Below are positions 1 to 10,614 of a DNA stretch of 64,000 nt, piece by piece. The notes under the pieces are model-generated. The model made no database searches and had not been told where the DNA came from. It saw only the letters and a program-made list of their open reading frames with translations. Within the stretch, counting starts at the first letter, position 1. Every line of letters begins with the position of its first letter. The stretch covers positions 254,857-318,856 of the forward strand of contig NW_004190427.2 of NCBI RefSeq assembly GCF_000224145.3, in the 5' to 3' direction. A program made the position numbers and the translations under genes. This DNA is from Ciona intestinalis (Eukaryota > Chordata > Ascidiacea > Phlebobranchia > Cionidae).

Positions 1-61
1 ACTAATAACGGTTACTAATAAACGATCTCTAGGTTCTAACAACTCATTTCCTTAAATATAG

Positions 62-129
62 AAACTGGATACGTTTCGTTTGGAGGAATAAGAGGTTTGT
101 ATGGGAACGCCCGTTTCTATGAATTCCAG
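62..129 (+). CDS. Exon a of the plus-strand gene
   Basis: Acceptor ATATAG before 62 and donor CAG|GTAACG after 129. It encodes 22 residues ending ARFYEFQ, starts after two bases of a split codon and ends in phase 0. Only one frame is open. Confidence 0.6.
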
Positions 130-3004
130 GTAACGTTAATTGTAAAATATATAATTCTAACATTACAAGTATGTGTAAATGGAATCTGGACGGCTGTTGT
201 TTTGCGTTATTCATTTTCTGTTGGATAAATGAATGAATGAATGAATGAATAAAAGGAACACATACACCAACAATAGTAGCCGTGATAACCTTTGAACTCA
301 TTACCTCTGGGTTAAAGGCATGGCGCCAACCATCAACTGTTGATACTTCAATTACCAATGTTACGGTTATACTTGTACGACCAAACAGCAAGAGTCATGT
401 TTTTAGTGTTGTTTTTACTAAAATGCTCTAAAGGTGTATCTAACTAAGTATAACCCATAGGTTTAAGCATAGTTCTATCGGCTCGAAAACATTTACATGC
501 CACTTTACTATAAACATTACAGGAGAACCGTAGGGAGCATCGCAAGACACTAGATCAACTTGAGAAGGAATTCGAGGGGTGGGAAGGCGGTTGGGAAGTG
601 TGGAAATTTAAGGAATGGTCAAACGATGGAGACCACAATGCATTAAAAGGTGTGTGGTGTGTTGTAGGTATGTGTCGAACCGAGGCCGAACTTAAATGCT
701 CGTTTCCTTTTTTACACTCGGCTAAAAATTGGGTCCCGCTTACGATTGCAATAATAAATTACACGCAAACAAAATGAGTGAAACCATTAAAATGGCTTTG
801 CGAAACCGGAGTTTGGCGTTGGGCAAATCACTTAATGGCAATTGCTCTAACCCAGTGATCACCAATGGATTTTCTAAATTGTCAGCAAATATGCGCCCAC
901 AAAGTTACATATACGTGGTAATTCGTAAGCTGAACGAGGTCTATATGAAACAGAACATCAGTGTTATAGCGACTGTCGTGTTCTGGTCACGCGAGAATAA
1001 AGCAAGTTACATTGATTCATTCATATATTCGTGTTTGGCTTTTGGACCATATATTTGTGTTAGTACATTAATTGTAACGTAAACAGCTGAAGATCAAAAG
1101 AAACTCAAAATGAAACGTGAGATTAAGAAAACGACTCAAATGGGATTGGACAAATGTGGTTTATGTGGAAAAACTGTCAAGGAAAAAATTGGGAACACAC
1201 AAAATGCTCCATTTAAGTAAGATAACGATGTAGTTTTCCATTAATACAGGCCTGTATATATTACTAAACCATACTTTATTTGATTTGGGCATTCTGCCTG
1301 CTTTATATGCCAGCCACGATTTAATTACTGAGTTTGTTACACGACTATCACTTTCTTATCTCTTGCTCAAACCAAGGGTCCATTATCGGTTAAAATTGAC
1401 AGTTAAACATTACAACAGGGAAATATAGTAATGTGGGGGAAGACTGGACACCTTTAGCACATAATATCCAAATATCTTGATCGCGTTTTAAACAATTAAC
1501 AATGGTCTGTGGGAGTCGTGAGGGTATAGTTTTATAATGCTTTGAATGTCCTTCGTTTACTACTAAATGAGTCAAGAAAATAGAAAGAAAAGGTGTCCCA
1601 TCTTCCCCCACCCTACTATATAAATTGTTACCCAAAAAGTTACATCATAGTAACTGGTAAGCGGACATGAGGTGTACGAAACGGAACAGCCGTGTTATAT
1701 CGACTATCATTTTTTTTTACATTCATACATCTTCGTTTTTTAGCAATTTAAAATGTATGCAACTAAAACAACCTATAAAATAAAAAAAATTATTGTACTA
1801 AACAAGTTAAAGACAAGTATATTGTACTAAAATAAATAGGCGACTACTTTGTACTAAACATTTTGAAATGTAATTCTTCCGAAATTCACACCATAAACAA
1901 GAATACGCGTTCTTTTATTGCAGAAGCATGATCATAACGTCACCTGTAGATAAAAACCTGCCACCCAACGACAAGTTTGAACAACCGAACGCAGTCGACA
2001 GCGGGCGCTGTAGTATTGCAAGCGGTATAATATCAGATTTTGAAGGTAAGCATGAACTAACTAATTTCACAACAAAAACAAACTTAATAGCTTATACAAT
2101 ACTAAAAGCTTACGAGTGCGAATAAATTTCATGTAATTTAGAATATATGGTAGTTTGGGGTAAGATAGGACATGTTTACATTCACTTTTTTTGTTCCATT
2201 TACGCGGCAGTATTATACCTTAATTTTTAAACAGTTATTTCTTTAGAAAGAGAAGTCAAAACCATCAACGAAAAAAAACAATATTTTGACGAGAAGAAAA
2301 CTTTTTCACAACCTTCACAAAACGATACAACGTTTGTAGAAGTCCACCCCCACCCCTTACCAGAAGCGCCACCGTTACCCCCAAGACTATACCCCGATTT
2401 ACCATCAAGTTTCCACTCCCCCAACATGGTACAAGAGGTAATATGTCGTAATTTAACAATAAAATTTACTCTTGCTTGGCGAGGCAACGAGAATAACACA
2501 GGTGTTGTGCTTTAAACACAATCTGTGCCACGAGTTTCGACGTATGTAACTTTGTAGGTGTATTACGAGCTACCACGTATATGTAACTCAGTAAGAACTT
2601 TTACAGAATTAAATAACCGTATCCCCGCTGCTTTAAAAGAACGTTGTTAACTGTTTAAAACACAACAAGTAAATATGAGATTTAGATACTAACTGTACCC
2701 GTCTTACCCTACATTTTTACAAATATTTTCACACGTATTCGTTAATATTTTTTCGCAGATTAACCCTACGCTACCAATTTCGAGCCCACCAGAATTTGAA
2801 ACTAGCGCGACATCTGATTGGTCGTCAACCGAACTTCCCGACCAATCAACGACCAGCAGCAGTGATGATGTCAATACTCAAATGGGTTTTGAATCTCTAC
2901 CGCCACCTCGCGCATTTTCGGCGGCCGACACCCCTTCAAATTTTATGGATACTGATTGTGATTGGACTGACGTCGACGATATAGATAGCTACGACGAATA
3001 TTAA
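62..3004 (+). CDS. Unrecognised protein, 3' part of gene, six exons (5' end outside window)
   Basis: Six exons join in one frame: 62-129, 523-649, 1087-1216, 1924-2045, 2247-2437 and 2759-3004 (stop TAA 3002-3004). Each is bounded by AG and GT, and all phases agree (0, 1, 2, 1, 0 at successive junctions), giving about 293 residues. The first three exons encode a Gly/aromatic stretch (GGIRGLYGNARFYEFQ), a charged Trp-rich segment (FEGWEGGWEVWKFKEW) and a lysine-rich segment with one CGLC knuckle that could be half of a zinc site. The rest is low-complexity: a proline-rich part (LPEAPPLPPRLYPDLP) and a Ser/Asp-rich C-terminus ending WTDVDDIDSYDEY. No family was recognised, so no function is assigned. 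No AATAAA follows closely; TATAAA near 3015 is the nearest variant. The exon chain is well supported; the start lies left of position 1. Confidence 0.72.
222..345 (-). mobile_element. SINE fragment with (ATTC)n tail
   Basis: A (GAAT)n run at about 226-250 is followed by sequence matching the tRNA-like end of the SINE copies at 16.5 and 56.2 kb (CATTACCTCTGGGTTAAAGGC). Much of the body is missing. It lies in the intron between exons a and b. Confidence 0.5.
523..649 (+). CDS. Exon b of the plus-strand gene
   Basis: Acceptor TTACAG and donor AAAAG|GTGTG. It encodes a charged segment beginning ENRREHRKTLDQLEKEF and rich in Trp and Glu, possibly helical. It ends in phase 1. Confidence 0.65.
790..1035 (+). 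mobile_element. SINE copy, 5' truncated
   Basis: It matches the body and 3' end of the window's SINE: GCTCTAACCCAGTGATCACC, then a GTTACATATACGTGGTAATT-like segment, then a CATTCATATTC tail. It lies in an intron of the plus-strand gene and explains the spurious ORF in that interval. Confidence 0.55.
1087..1216 (+). CDS. Exon c of the plus-strand gene (CGLC knuckle)
   Basis: Acceptor AAACAG and strong donor TTTAA|GTAAGA. The lysine-rich reading frame contains GLDKCGLCGKTVKEK. No second cysteine/histidine pair is seen nearby, so a zinc site is not established. It ends in phase 2, and the split codon AA|A is completed by the next exon. Confidence 0.65.
1424..1621. mobile_element. MITE copy 1 (terminal inverted repeats)
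   Basis: The left end TATAGTAATGTGGGGGAAG and right end CTTCCCCCACCCTACTATA are imperfect inverted repeats around an AT-rich core containing CAATTAACAATGGTCTGTGG. Complete copies are about 190-200 bp and flanked by TA-rich sequence. The core has no ORF, so it is probably a non-autonomous DNA transposon. Confidence 0.75.
1636..1715 (+). mobile_element. SINE 3'-end fragment
   Basis: AAGTTACATCATAGTAACTGGTAAGCGGACATGAGGTG resembles the 3' part of the SINE copies at 0.9 and 49.9 kb. It abuts MITE copy 1. Confidence 0.4.
1924..2045 (+). CDS. Exon d of the plus-strand gene
   Basis: Acceptor TTGCAG and donor GAAG|GTAAGC. It encodes a polar segment beginning SMIITSPVDKNLPPNDKF. Phases at both ends fit the neighbouring exons. 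Confidence 0.65.
2145..2210. mobile_element. MITE left half, before exon e
   Basis: TATGGTAGTTTGGGGTAAGATAGGACATG followed by ATTCACTTTTTTTGTTCCATTT matches the left third of complete copies such as the one at 12640. The match stops before the acceptor of exon e. Confidence 0.55.
2247..2437 (+). CDS. Exon e of the plus-strand gene (proline-rich)
   Basis: Acceptor TTCTTTAG and donor GAG|GTAATA. It encodes 64 residues with LPEAPPLPPRLYPDLP, which resembles an SH3 or WW ligand. Both flanking introns carry pieces of the same MITE family, in the order expected if the exon had interrupted one copy. Confidence 0.65.
2591..2713. mobile_element. MITE right half, after exon e
   Basis: ACAGAATTAAATAACCGTATCC through GTTGTTAACTGTTTAAAACACA to CCCGTCTTACCCTAC matches the right two thirds of the same MITE in the same orientation as the left piece at 2145-2210. 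Confidence 0.55.
2759..3004 (+). CDS. Terminal exon f of the plus-strand gene
   Basis: Acceptor TTCGCAG. It encodes 81 residues rich in Ser, Thr, Pro and Asp, ending DCDWTDVDDIDSYDEY before TAA. The acidic, aromatic tail resembles a short interaction or activation motif, but this is inference only. Confidence 0.7.
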   Translation: MNPTLPISSPPEFETSATSDWSSTELPDQSTTSSSDDVNTQMGFESLPPPRAFSAADTPSNFMDTDCDWTDVDDIDSYDEY

Positions 3005-3030
3005 ACTATAGACTTTATAAATATTGTATC

Positions 3031-3052
3031 TTATCTTGGGGTAAGATAGTCC
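3031..3052. mobile_element. Solitary MITE terminal repeat
   Basis: CTTGGGGTAAGATAG matches the terminal repeat only; no body follows. It lies just downstream of the stop of the plus-strand gene. Confidence 0.35.
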
Positions 3053-3155
3053 AAAAAACAGGCCGCTCGTGTTACACAAAAAAAAAAACGATGGAAATGT
3101 AGTTTTGTGACAAAATATGTCTATTTTCCGCAAAGTGAGTTTTTAGTTTATAATT

Positions 3156-3340
3156 ATATAGAAGGTTGGGGTAAGATGGTTTATGTTTTTATTCTTTTTT
3201 ATATTATCATCCGGTAGCAAACAGAGAATATTTACAGAATTATTTAACCGTATCCTCACTGCTACGAAAGACCTTTATTAATTCTAAAACACACGATTAG
3301 AAAATATTATGTGATTATATCCACCTTAACCCACAGTACT
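3156..3340. mobile_element. MITE copy, diverged
   Basis: It begins AGGTTGGGGTAAGATGG, has the core TTATTTAACCGTATCCTCAC, and ends with a decayed right repeat CCACCTTAACCCACAG. Confidence 0.6.
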
Positions 3341-3883
3341 TTACATTACAAAAATATTTTAAAGCGATGTTTGTGGACATTAAGAATGCGAGAAAACATT
3401 ATAATGCCTTTGCCCCAATTTGTAGATGAAGTGTGTCAATAATTTTATTGTAGAAGTAGTTTTAGTAGCGAGTTTTTGTAAATAGTTTGCGTTTTTATTT
3501 TATAATAGATCGTAAAAAATCCACCAAGCAAAAAAGCCACGTTTGTCATGAAAACACTGGTGTGAACTTGTGCTTGTATGTGACCGTTGTTACAAAAATC
3601 GATTTTACGGCAGAACACTTGAACGTATCAACTTTGTTGATGTATTTTTACGTTTTTTTTACCGAATGCCGCGATCTTATGCACTTGTCACGCCAATATA
3701 GCTGCGGCGACCTGTTCTAATTGATTTAAAGCCAAGCAGGTCAAACCTATAAACGGACATTTCGACGCCGTCGCCTTTTGAGACTTTGCCCCAATTCCTA
3801 GCTCAGCTCCCGTCTATTCTATACCGACTTACTCAGCATTATCGAGGCTCAGGAAACCCGGGTCGCGTGGGTTCAGCATGGGT

Positions 3884-4162
3884 GATTGGACGAGCTACGT
3901 CACCACGCCTACCGGTTGTGTACGTTGTTAGGCCTGCCACATCTGTTAAGCGACCGTTGAAGCTTAAAATGTAAATAAATCGCTCCAATTCGAGACCCCG
4001 ACTCGCGATCCCAGAAGTGATAAGAGTCGCACTTGAGACCGAGTCCAAAGAGCCGGTTTCGGACGTTTTCGAAGTCGGCTAAAACAACAGCTGATCGTAT
4101 AGAGATTGCCGCAACAACTAGGTCACACGCACACTTTTTTATTCCCGCGGCTTCATATAAAA
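3884..4162 (+). promoter_or_regulatory. Possible promoter elements (CCAAT, CRE-like, TATA)
   Basis: ATTGG at 3884-3888, TACGTCAC at 3896-3903 and TATAAAA at 4156-4162 follow one another. The spacing between the CRE-like site and TATA is long for one promoter, and no convincing exon follows, so this is tentative. Confidence 0.2.
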
Positions 4163-5671
4163 TGCAACGCTGGCGTAGGTTTAATTTTTACCACGGGTCA
4201 CGTAATATAAAACCACCAAGACTAAAAATTCAAATCAAATCCCCTCTGATGTAGACGGACGAAAAACCGCGTTAAAATGTCGCGTTAAATTGGGCACATT
4301 CGCCCAAAGTGGTTCACACACTACTTGATTGAAATTCGAGGGCAAAATTCGTGGCGTCATTTTGCAGGGAGCGAAAAGTAGAGCATGCCATGAACGTTTT
4401 TTTAAAACCTTGGTTTTAATTATTATCAATTTCCGCTAGACTCTGCTACAAATACGGCGCTATGGGTTTATGCTTTATCGGTTTGTATACTTTGTACTGG
4501 TTTGTTATTACATTTTTGCAGAATATACCAACCTCACCAAATAAAACCCAATTTTGTAAAAAAAATTACCGAATTCATCAGCACTTTTTCAATGTTATTT
4601 CATGTGTTTTTATTTCTTACTACACAAACAATTTGGTGGAATTAAAAAGGCGATTTTGGGAGCCTGAGCCACAAGGGCTTAAAGCAGTTATATGGAGCTA
4701 AGTGGTCAGTATTGTCACGCCGCCACACTTTTGTTTATACTAAGCCGGCTGAGCAGCGCCTGGTACCGTCACAAGTTGTAAGATTAGACCTTTTCCGTTA
4801 ACTTTGCAGCCCTACACGCTTGGCTGCCAACAGCCCTTTAAAGATGTTTTAAATGTAATTAGTTAAATCGGATCAGCTGGGCGAGTTTCCGGCCTTGCAG
4901 ACTTATAACCAGTAGCATCATCAGCAGACCCCTCGTTTTTTGTCGGCTATTTCACCCAGTCAGGTACTCGAGTCTATAAGCTGCCCTAAAAGGCACCAAT
5001 TACATTTGACCGTAAAAATGTACTTTTTGTTGCTTTTTGATCACAAAACCGATAACCCTTACCGGTGCCCTCGCCGGTTTTTATGAAATATCCGGCGTTT
5101 CTATTTTGGGGTCGTTTTCAAGCTATTTCCTGCTCAGTAAGCGTTCTTAGCAAAACCGGCGACTGCCATTAAAACAAAGTCGCCATTTATCCCGTCTGAA
5201 ATGCACCAGAACCTAAATTAGGAAAATTCTGCGTACAAAACACCAAAAGGATACAGTGAATTTTGTGAATGCGGGTCCCAGCAAAGCGGTGAAAATTGAC
5301 CACAACATGAAAGGAAAGGTGCAATGATCGGTCATTTCCTTAAGTGGTAAAGCCATCAATCACAAAACAAGACAGCAGACCATTCAACTTTCACAGCACA
5401 GTAAACGCAGTTCAAATGCAATGTTTCTCACACAAAGACAAGCACGTAATTTTAGCATATATTTGCTACGCCACTTTTATATCTGTTTACAAAATATAAC
5501 GTCCTCGAGTATTTATTCTTAGATGCGGCAGTTTGGGCCGTTCAAACACAAACGTATTTGAGTAGGAAAAGGTATATGCACAAGTGTATTTATACGTAAA
5601 AGTCTTACAATTAAACATAAATAAATGCCCAAAGTGGCGTCGTTTATCCACAGAAACACCGAAAAATAAAA

Positions 5672-5866
5672 TATAGTAGGGTGGGGTAAAATGGGACACC
5701 TTCAGCAGTTCATATCCAAATATTCTGATCGATTTAAACAATTAACAACGGTTTATGGGAGTCGTGAGGATTTGGTTTAATAATGCGTTGAATGTTCTTT
5801 GTTTACTATCAAATTGGAAAAGAAAATAGATTAAAAAAGTGTCCCATCTTCCCCCACCCTACTATG
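5672..5866. mobile_element. MITE copy 2, complete
   Basis: TATAGTAGGGTGGGGTAAAA at the left and CTTCCCCCACCCTACTATG at the right, with core CAATTAACAACGGTTTATGG. One of the best-preserved copies. Confidence 0.8.
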
Positions 5867-6152
5867 TTTAAATAATGGTTTATCATTTTTAGTTTATCCG
5901 ACAAAACCAAACATATTTCGCCCCACTTGGTTCAAACACACAACCTATTCACTTCACTAAAGGTTCTGTTTTTGGTTACCAGGGTGTATTTATTTAGTAA
6001 GCAATCGGACGATTACAAGCAGTTCGTTTAAGCTCAAAACATTCGAAACTCTGAAAACTCCTAGCCCCCACATTCCTGTACGGTGTCGCAATACTGGTGC
6101 ATTTTTCGGGGTATGTTACGAAGAGGCTTGACTAATGGAACAGGCTTTAAAT

Positions 6153-6160
6153 TGACGTCA
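6153..6160. promoter_or_regulatory. CRE palindrome TGACGTCA
   Basis: A full CREB/ATF consensus octamer in intergenic DNA, one of six counted in the window. Function is not shown by sequence alone. Confidence 0.3.
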
Positions 6161-6390
6161 AGCTTTAGATAGGGATCGCAAAACAGGTGTCGGATACAAA
6201 AAGGGTTCCTATTAACGTGTTTTGGTTCTATATTTACCACTGTGTGCGTGGGGCATATAGTTCGCCATTTAAATGGCAGAGGTACCACGAATATAATGTT
6301 AAAACGGGGTATGCGGACTAAAAACGACCGGACTGTGTTTTCTTTATCAGTTTGAACCGTTTTTGTTACATTCAAAATAACCTGGCTTGT

Positions 6391-6590
6391 GGTATAGTAC
6401 TTTGGGTTAAGATGGGATACAGTTAACACCTAAAACCCATGTTTCCTGATCGAGGTTTTAACAATTAACAATGCTATTATAGAGTCACGGAGCAACGGTT
6501 ATATAATTCGGTAAACATTCTCTATTTACTATACAAAATGGAACGATAAAAGAGAATAGAAAACGTTACATCTTACCCCACCTTATACCA
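6391..6590. mobile_element. MITE copy 3, diverged
   Basis: Left end GGTATAGTACTTTGGGTTAAG and right end CTTACCCCACCTTATACC flank a core with CAATTAACAATGCTATTATAG. Confidence 0.65.
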
Positions 6591-9320
6591 TACAAAATGA
6601 AAGAAAGCAAAGTGATTCACCATTCGCGTATAATAGTTCTTTTTCTATGCAGTTCCTGTTTCCATAGCGAGAACAAGCACTATATAGTTGCTGCGACGCT
6701 TACATTAAATTGCCCATATCGGGACCTCATACAGCTGTTTCAATAACACAGAGAACCCGTGTAAAGGAGAGGCGAGGTAATCATACATCTCGGCACTTGA
6801 AAGCATAATCAAGGATTTGTTCGCACTGTATAGTCGGATGTAGTAATAGGGTCGTACGTGGGCGGGATATTTATTACGGCGCTTTTGTTAGTCGGTTGCC
6901 TGGCTGCTGAGTAATACCCGGGACTGAAGTGGCATCGGCCCGTGTCCATCCAAAACAAATTTCGCTTCGACTGTTTTGGTTACATGGCGAGCGACGGGTT
7001 TTAAAATAACGGGGCGGACAAAAAGTAACGGTAGCAGAATTTCCAGAAGCCCTTGCGTGCGAGACTTTTGCGCTCAGTTCTCGCATACCGTTGAAATAAT
7101 TGCTTCTGCCTTGACAGGTTGGTGACTCCGTTATTTGAGCCCTAATTCGTAACCTACTGTGGCTGTTGGTCCTGATACGATGCCGTTGTATGTAGGGACG
7201 CATCGGATGTATCAAAGCGCGCTGGCAAAGTCAACCTGATTAACTCTGGTGTCGGCTTTCCAATAATTATCGGGCAATTAGTAAATTGGGATTTTCCGTC
7301 GGCGGGAATTTGAGCCGAACCAATTACAAAATGCACACGATGAAAGATCATGAGGCAACGAGAAAGATACAAAAGACCGATGGCCCCGTTTTAATCAGTC
7401 GTCCACTTCTCGTATCATTCTCTTGCGTGTTCGGTTGCCCCAAACTGCTACATTTGACGTGCGCAATCTCTGCGCTAACCTTCCCGACGGAAGCAGTCGA
7501 GATGGATCGGCTCGGCGCCTCAACTGAGTGGAGAGTGTCAGGCGAATAAAACTTGCCTGGGTCAGGTGAGCTCCTTGACCCCTACTTTGCAAAGGGCGTT
7601 GATTAGAACTTGTTTCGTGTTAATTTCCTTGCGAGTTTGGTGCCGCGTCAGCTGTTGCTTTTGTTTTCGGCAAGCGGGGGCTCTTCTGTGCGATTTAAAC
7701 TGCTAGGGCGATCGCCTACCGGTGTTTATATGAGGAAAGGCTTATCTTTGCGCCATTGGTCGCATAAGAAAAAGGGGTTGACACAATAAACAATCCTTCT
7801 GCAGCACGGCGCGATTTTCTGCATTATCCACTCGGCGGAAAAGTTTTCTTCGGGTGAAATGTGGATTTGACAATCACGGCTTTGCGTAAACTTGGTGCAG
7901 TAAAGTTTAAAAGGTGGCGGTTTTGTTTGGGTTCAATTTGGTGGCAAAACAACGTCAGAAATGACTCTGTATTTAGGTCGATTCAGCAGAACAACTTTGG
8001 CGCTCACTAGGTGTCGCGGTAGGACAAGCGGCGTAAGCAGACATACGTGACCGGTTGGCATGCATTAGTAATGCGGTGGGGGGTAACTTTGGGGGCAAGA
8101 ATGCAAAACATGGGGTTGAAACGCAAGCGGCCGTTAAAAATACTCTCGGGAACGATTACTCTCTGTAAAGTCGGCGTCGCCGCTGTGTGAGAAATGCATG
8201 GAGCATGCGGTGAGTAATATACACTGAGGAACTGAAACCGCCCAAGGAGCCATGGACAAAGCGAGAGCTGCAGCAGGCCTTGAAGGTTTAGTTGAATGTA
8301 GCAAGCCGAAAAGGAAACCGGCTGTAGGGCACACATCTGTCAGCAGTGTCGGCTTCGTTCGCCTGCTGCGCCGTGTTTCTACTGTTATATTGTGAGTTAG
8401 TCCACCGTGGGAGCGTAGCTTTCATGCAAACCGGTGACATTGTTAAAATCGATTAGCTGGAATTGCATTTGGTCTGCACCTGGTCTCGGCTGACCGGCAA
8501 GCAACACCTCACGCCGTTTCCGTTACAAGCGTCCAGTGTAAACCAACGCAGCGCTAATGTTATGCAATCTCTGTGTCAAACCGAGACCCGAAAACGTTCC
8601 CAGGATTTTGAACAATGCGTTGGCCATCGCCGAGGCAATGACATACTGCCGAAAACTGCCTCTAACCGGATTCAGTTAGTTGACAAGCCAGCAGAAAAAA
8701 ATCGGGTTTTGTTTCGGTTCCGGTATTTTTGTCTTCATTTTTATGGGGCGTGACATCGTTAGACGCAAATGTTGTAGCAAATACTTCTATGTTGCAAATT
8801 GCAATCACATGTAAATCCTTAACTTGTCCTAGGCGACCCTTTTTATCATACATACATTATAGCCTAGTGGCCACTTTTTAAAATAAATATCAAAATTTAC
8901 GAAAGTTATTCGACAGTTAAATGTATATAAATAAAATCTCCAGTAAGTGCTTCAAAGAGCATACATTTTTTTACCGTTTTAGACTCAACATTAAATTCAG
9001 AACCCATGATGTATTCCGGAAGGTTAGATACAGCTAACTAACATACTCCCATTATTAAACCAACGCCAAGAAAGTGAATCACATACGATGATGGAATACA
9101 TTAAAATTTAACCAAGGCTAAAATAAGAATATTTATATACATAAGCGTTGTGTAAGAACTTCAAAACGCTTCTGCAGTTTTTAGTTTGCGTATATATTAA
9201 ACAAACAAGTTACCTAATGCTAATTCAAAGTTGCAACCAAAACCGAGGTATTCATACAAAATACAATTTTTCAAATAAAGTACATTGCAGTATACCGATT
9301 TACCCCACAGCATAAAGAGG

Positions 9321-9500
9321 GCTGTGGGGTAAAATGGGATACCGTTAACACGTAAACCCAATGTTTCCTGAACGTGTTTTTAATAATTAACAACGCAAGT
9401 CGTGTTGATATCGCTATATCATTCTGTAAATTCCCTTTGTTTGCAACTAAATGGGACGATAAAAGATTATAAAAATATGTCCCATCTTACCCCATCCTAA
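9321..9500. mobile_element. MITE copy 4
   Basis: GCTGTGGGGTAAAATGGGAT at the left, ATGTCCCATCTTACCCCATCC at the right, and a recognisable core with AATTAACAACGC. Confidence 0.65.
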
Positions 9501-9851
9501 TTTAAATCTAAAGAACGCTTAAAAACCATGCTAATTCCAACTAAATACGGATACCGGTTTAATGTTATTACCGTACGCAAAGGCGGACCAAGAACTGTAG
9601 TGTTTTGTAACAATTGATTTGCATATATTACACAGAACCACTTAGCCGTAGTGGTAATTCGACTTTCAGTTTAGTGAGTAACTCTAGCTTTAGTCCAGCA
9701 TACGTTGCTGCGGAGTTTCTCTACGAAGTTAAACGACAACTGCCACGAGTGATGTAACATCGCGGTGTTGTTTCAGATTTCGGACGACAAAAACATTTTT
9801 CAAACTTGACACTGCCGAATTCGATGCAAAAAGAGAATAACTAATTAGGAA

Positions 9852-9960
9852 ACTACTGTGGGGTAAGATGGATACCGTTAGCACAAAGCATTCCACGCTC
9901 TTAAGAAGTTTACTACCAAATGGGACGAAAAGAAAAGGAAAACCATCTGACCCCAAACTA
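9852..9960. mobile_element. MITE copy 5, internally deleted
   Basis: Both ends are present (CTGTGGGGTAAGATGG and CCATCTGACCCCAAAC) but only about 109 bp remain; the middle of the core is lost. Confidence 0.6.
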
Positions 9961-10437
9961 ACATATACAAATTAGAAATTGTGTTTTGGGTCGATATTAA
10001 AATACCCTATATTGTAAGTTCTCATATGAAATTATAATATTTGTTAATTTTAAAGATTTTTTCTTGCTATTTATTAATTTTTACAAAAAAATCAATATTT
10101 AAAATAACGGACACAAAATTTAACACGGAGCGATGCCATAAGGTTAAAACTTCGTTTTGCTTTTTATTGGAACAAGTTAACCATATGGAACTGTTAGGTC
10201 TTTACAAGTCTCATATTCCTGACGACGGCAACTCATGACAGCTATTTCCCTGACGTATCGACACTCTAGTACCCAGTTCTTCGTAAAATAGACTGCCCGG
10301 TTTACTAGAACTCGTCACTTAAAATTTGAGTTATTTTGCAACCATGCAGCAAAGCTGTGTTGCAGTTTAAAAGTGTGGTATAATAAATGTAGGGTGGCAA
10401 ATAAGTAAAGTAAAAAAGTTTTCTTACAACCTGTTTA

Positions 10438-10614
10438 TATTAGGTTGGGGTAAGACGGTACATTTTTATTTTTATTTCTGTCCCAATTGATAGTAAACAA
10501 AGAACATTTACATATTTATATAACCGCAGTCCCGTAACTGCAAAAATAGTGTTGTTAACTGTAAAAAAAACAGATTTTAAGCGCAAACGGTGTCCCATCT
10601 TACCTCACAGTGCT
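10438..10614. mobile_element. MITE copy 6
   Basis: TAGGTTGGGGTAAGACGG at the left, core TTATATAACCGCAGTCCCG, and CGGTGTCCCATCTTACCTCAC at the right. Confidence 0.65.

Larger units (their letters stand above)
3341..8900. other. Intergenic region, no supported gene
   Basis: I see no spliced or long ORF with coding character here. It contains two MITEs (5672, 6391), a full TGACGTCA palindrome at 6153-6160, and a weak promoter-like group near 3884-4162: inverted CCAAT, TACGTCAC and TATAAAA. Short ORFs on both strands look like chance readings of a CpG-containing sequence. Confidence 0.5.

Noticed and set aside
729..1082. 117-codon plus-strand ORF
   Set aside because: Most of it is SINE sequence inside an intron of the plus-strand gene.
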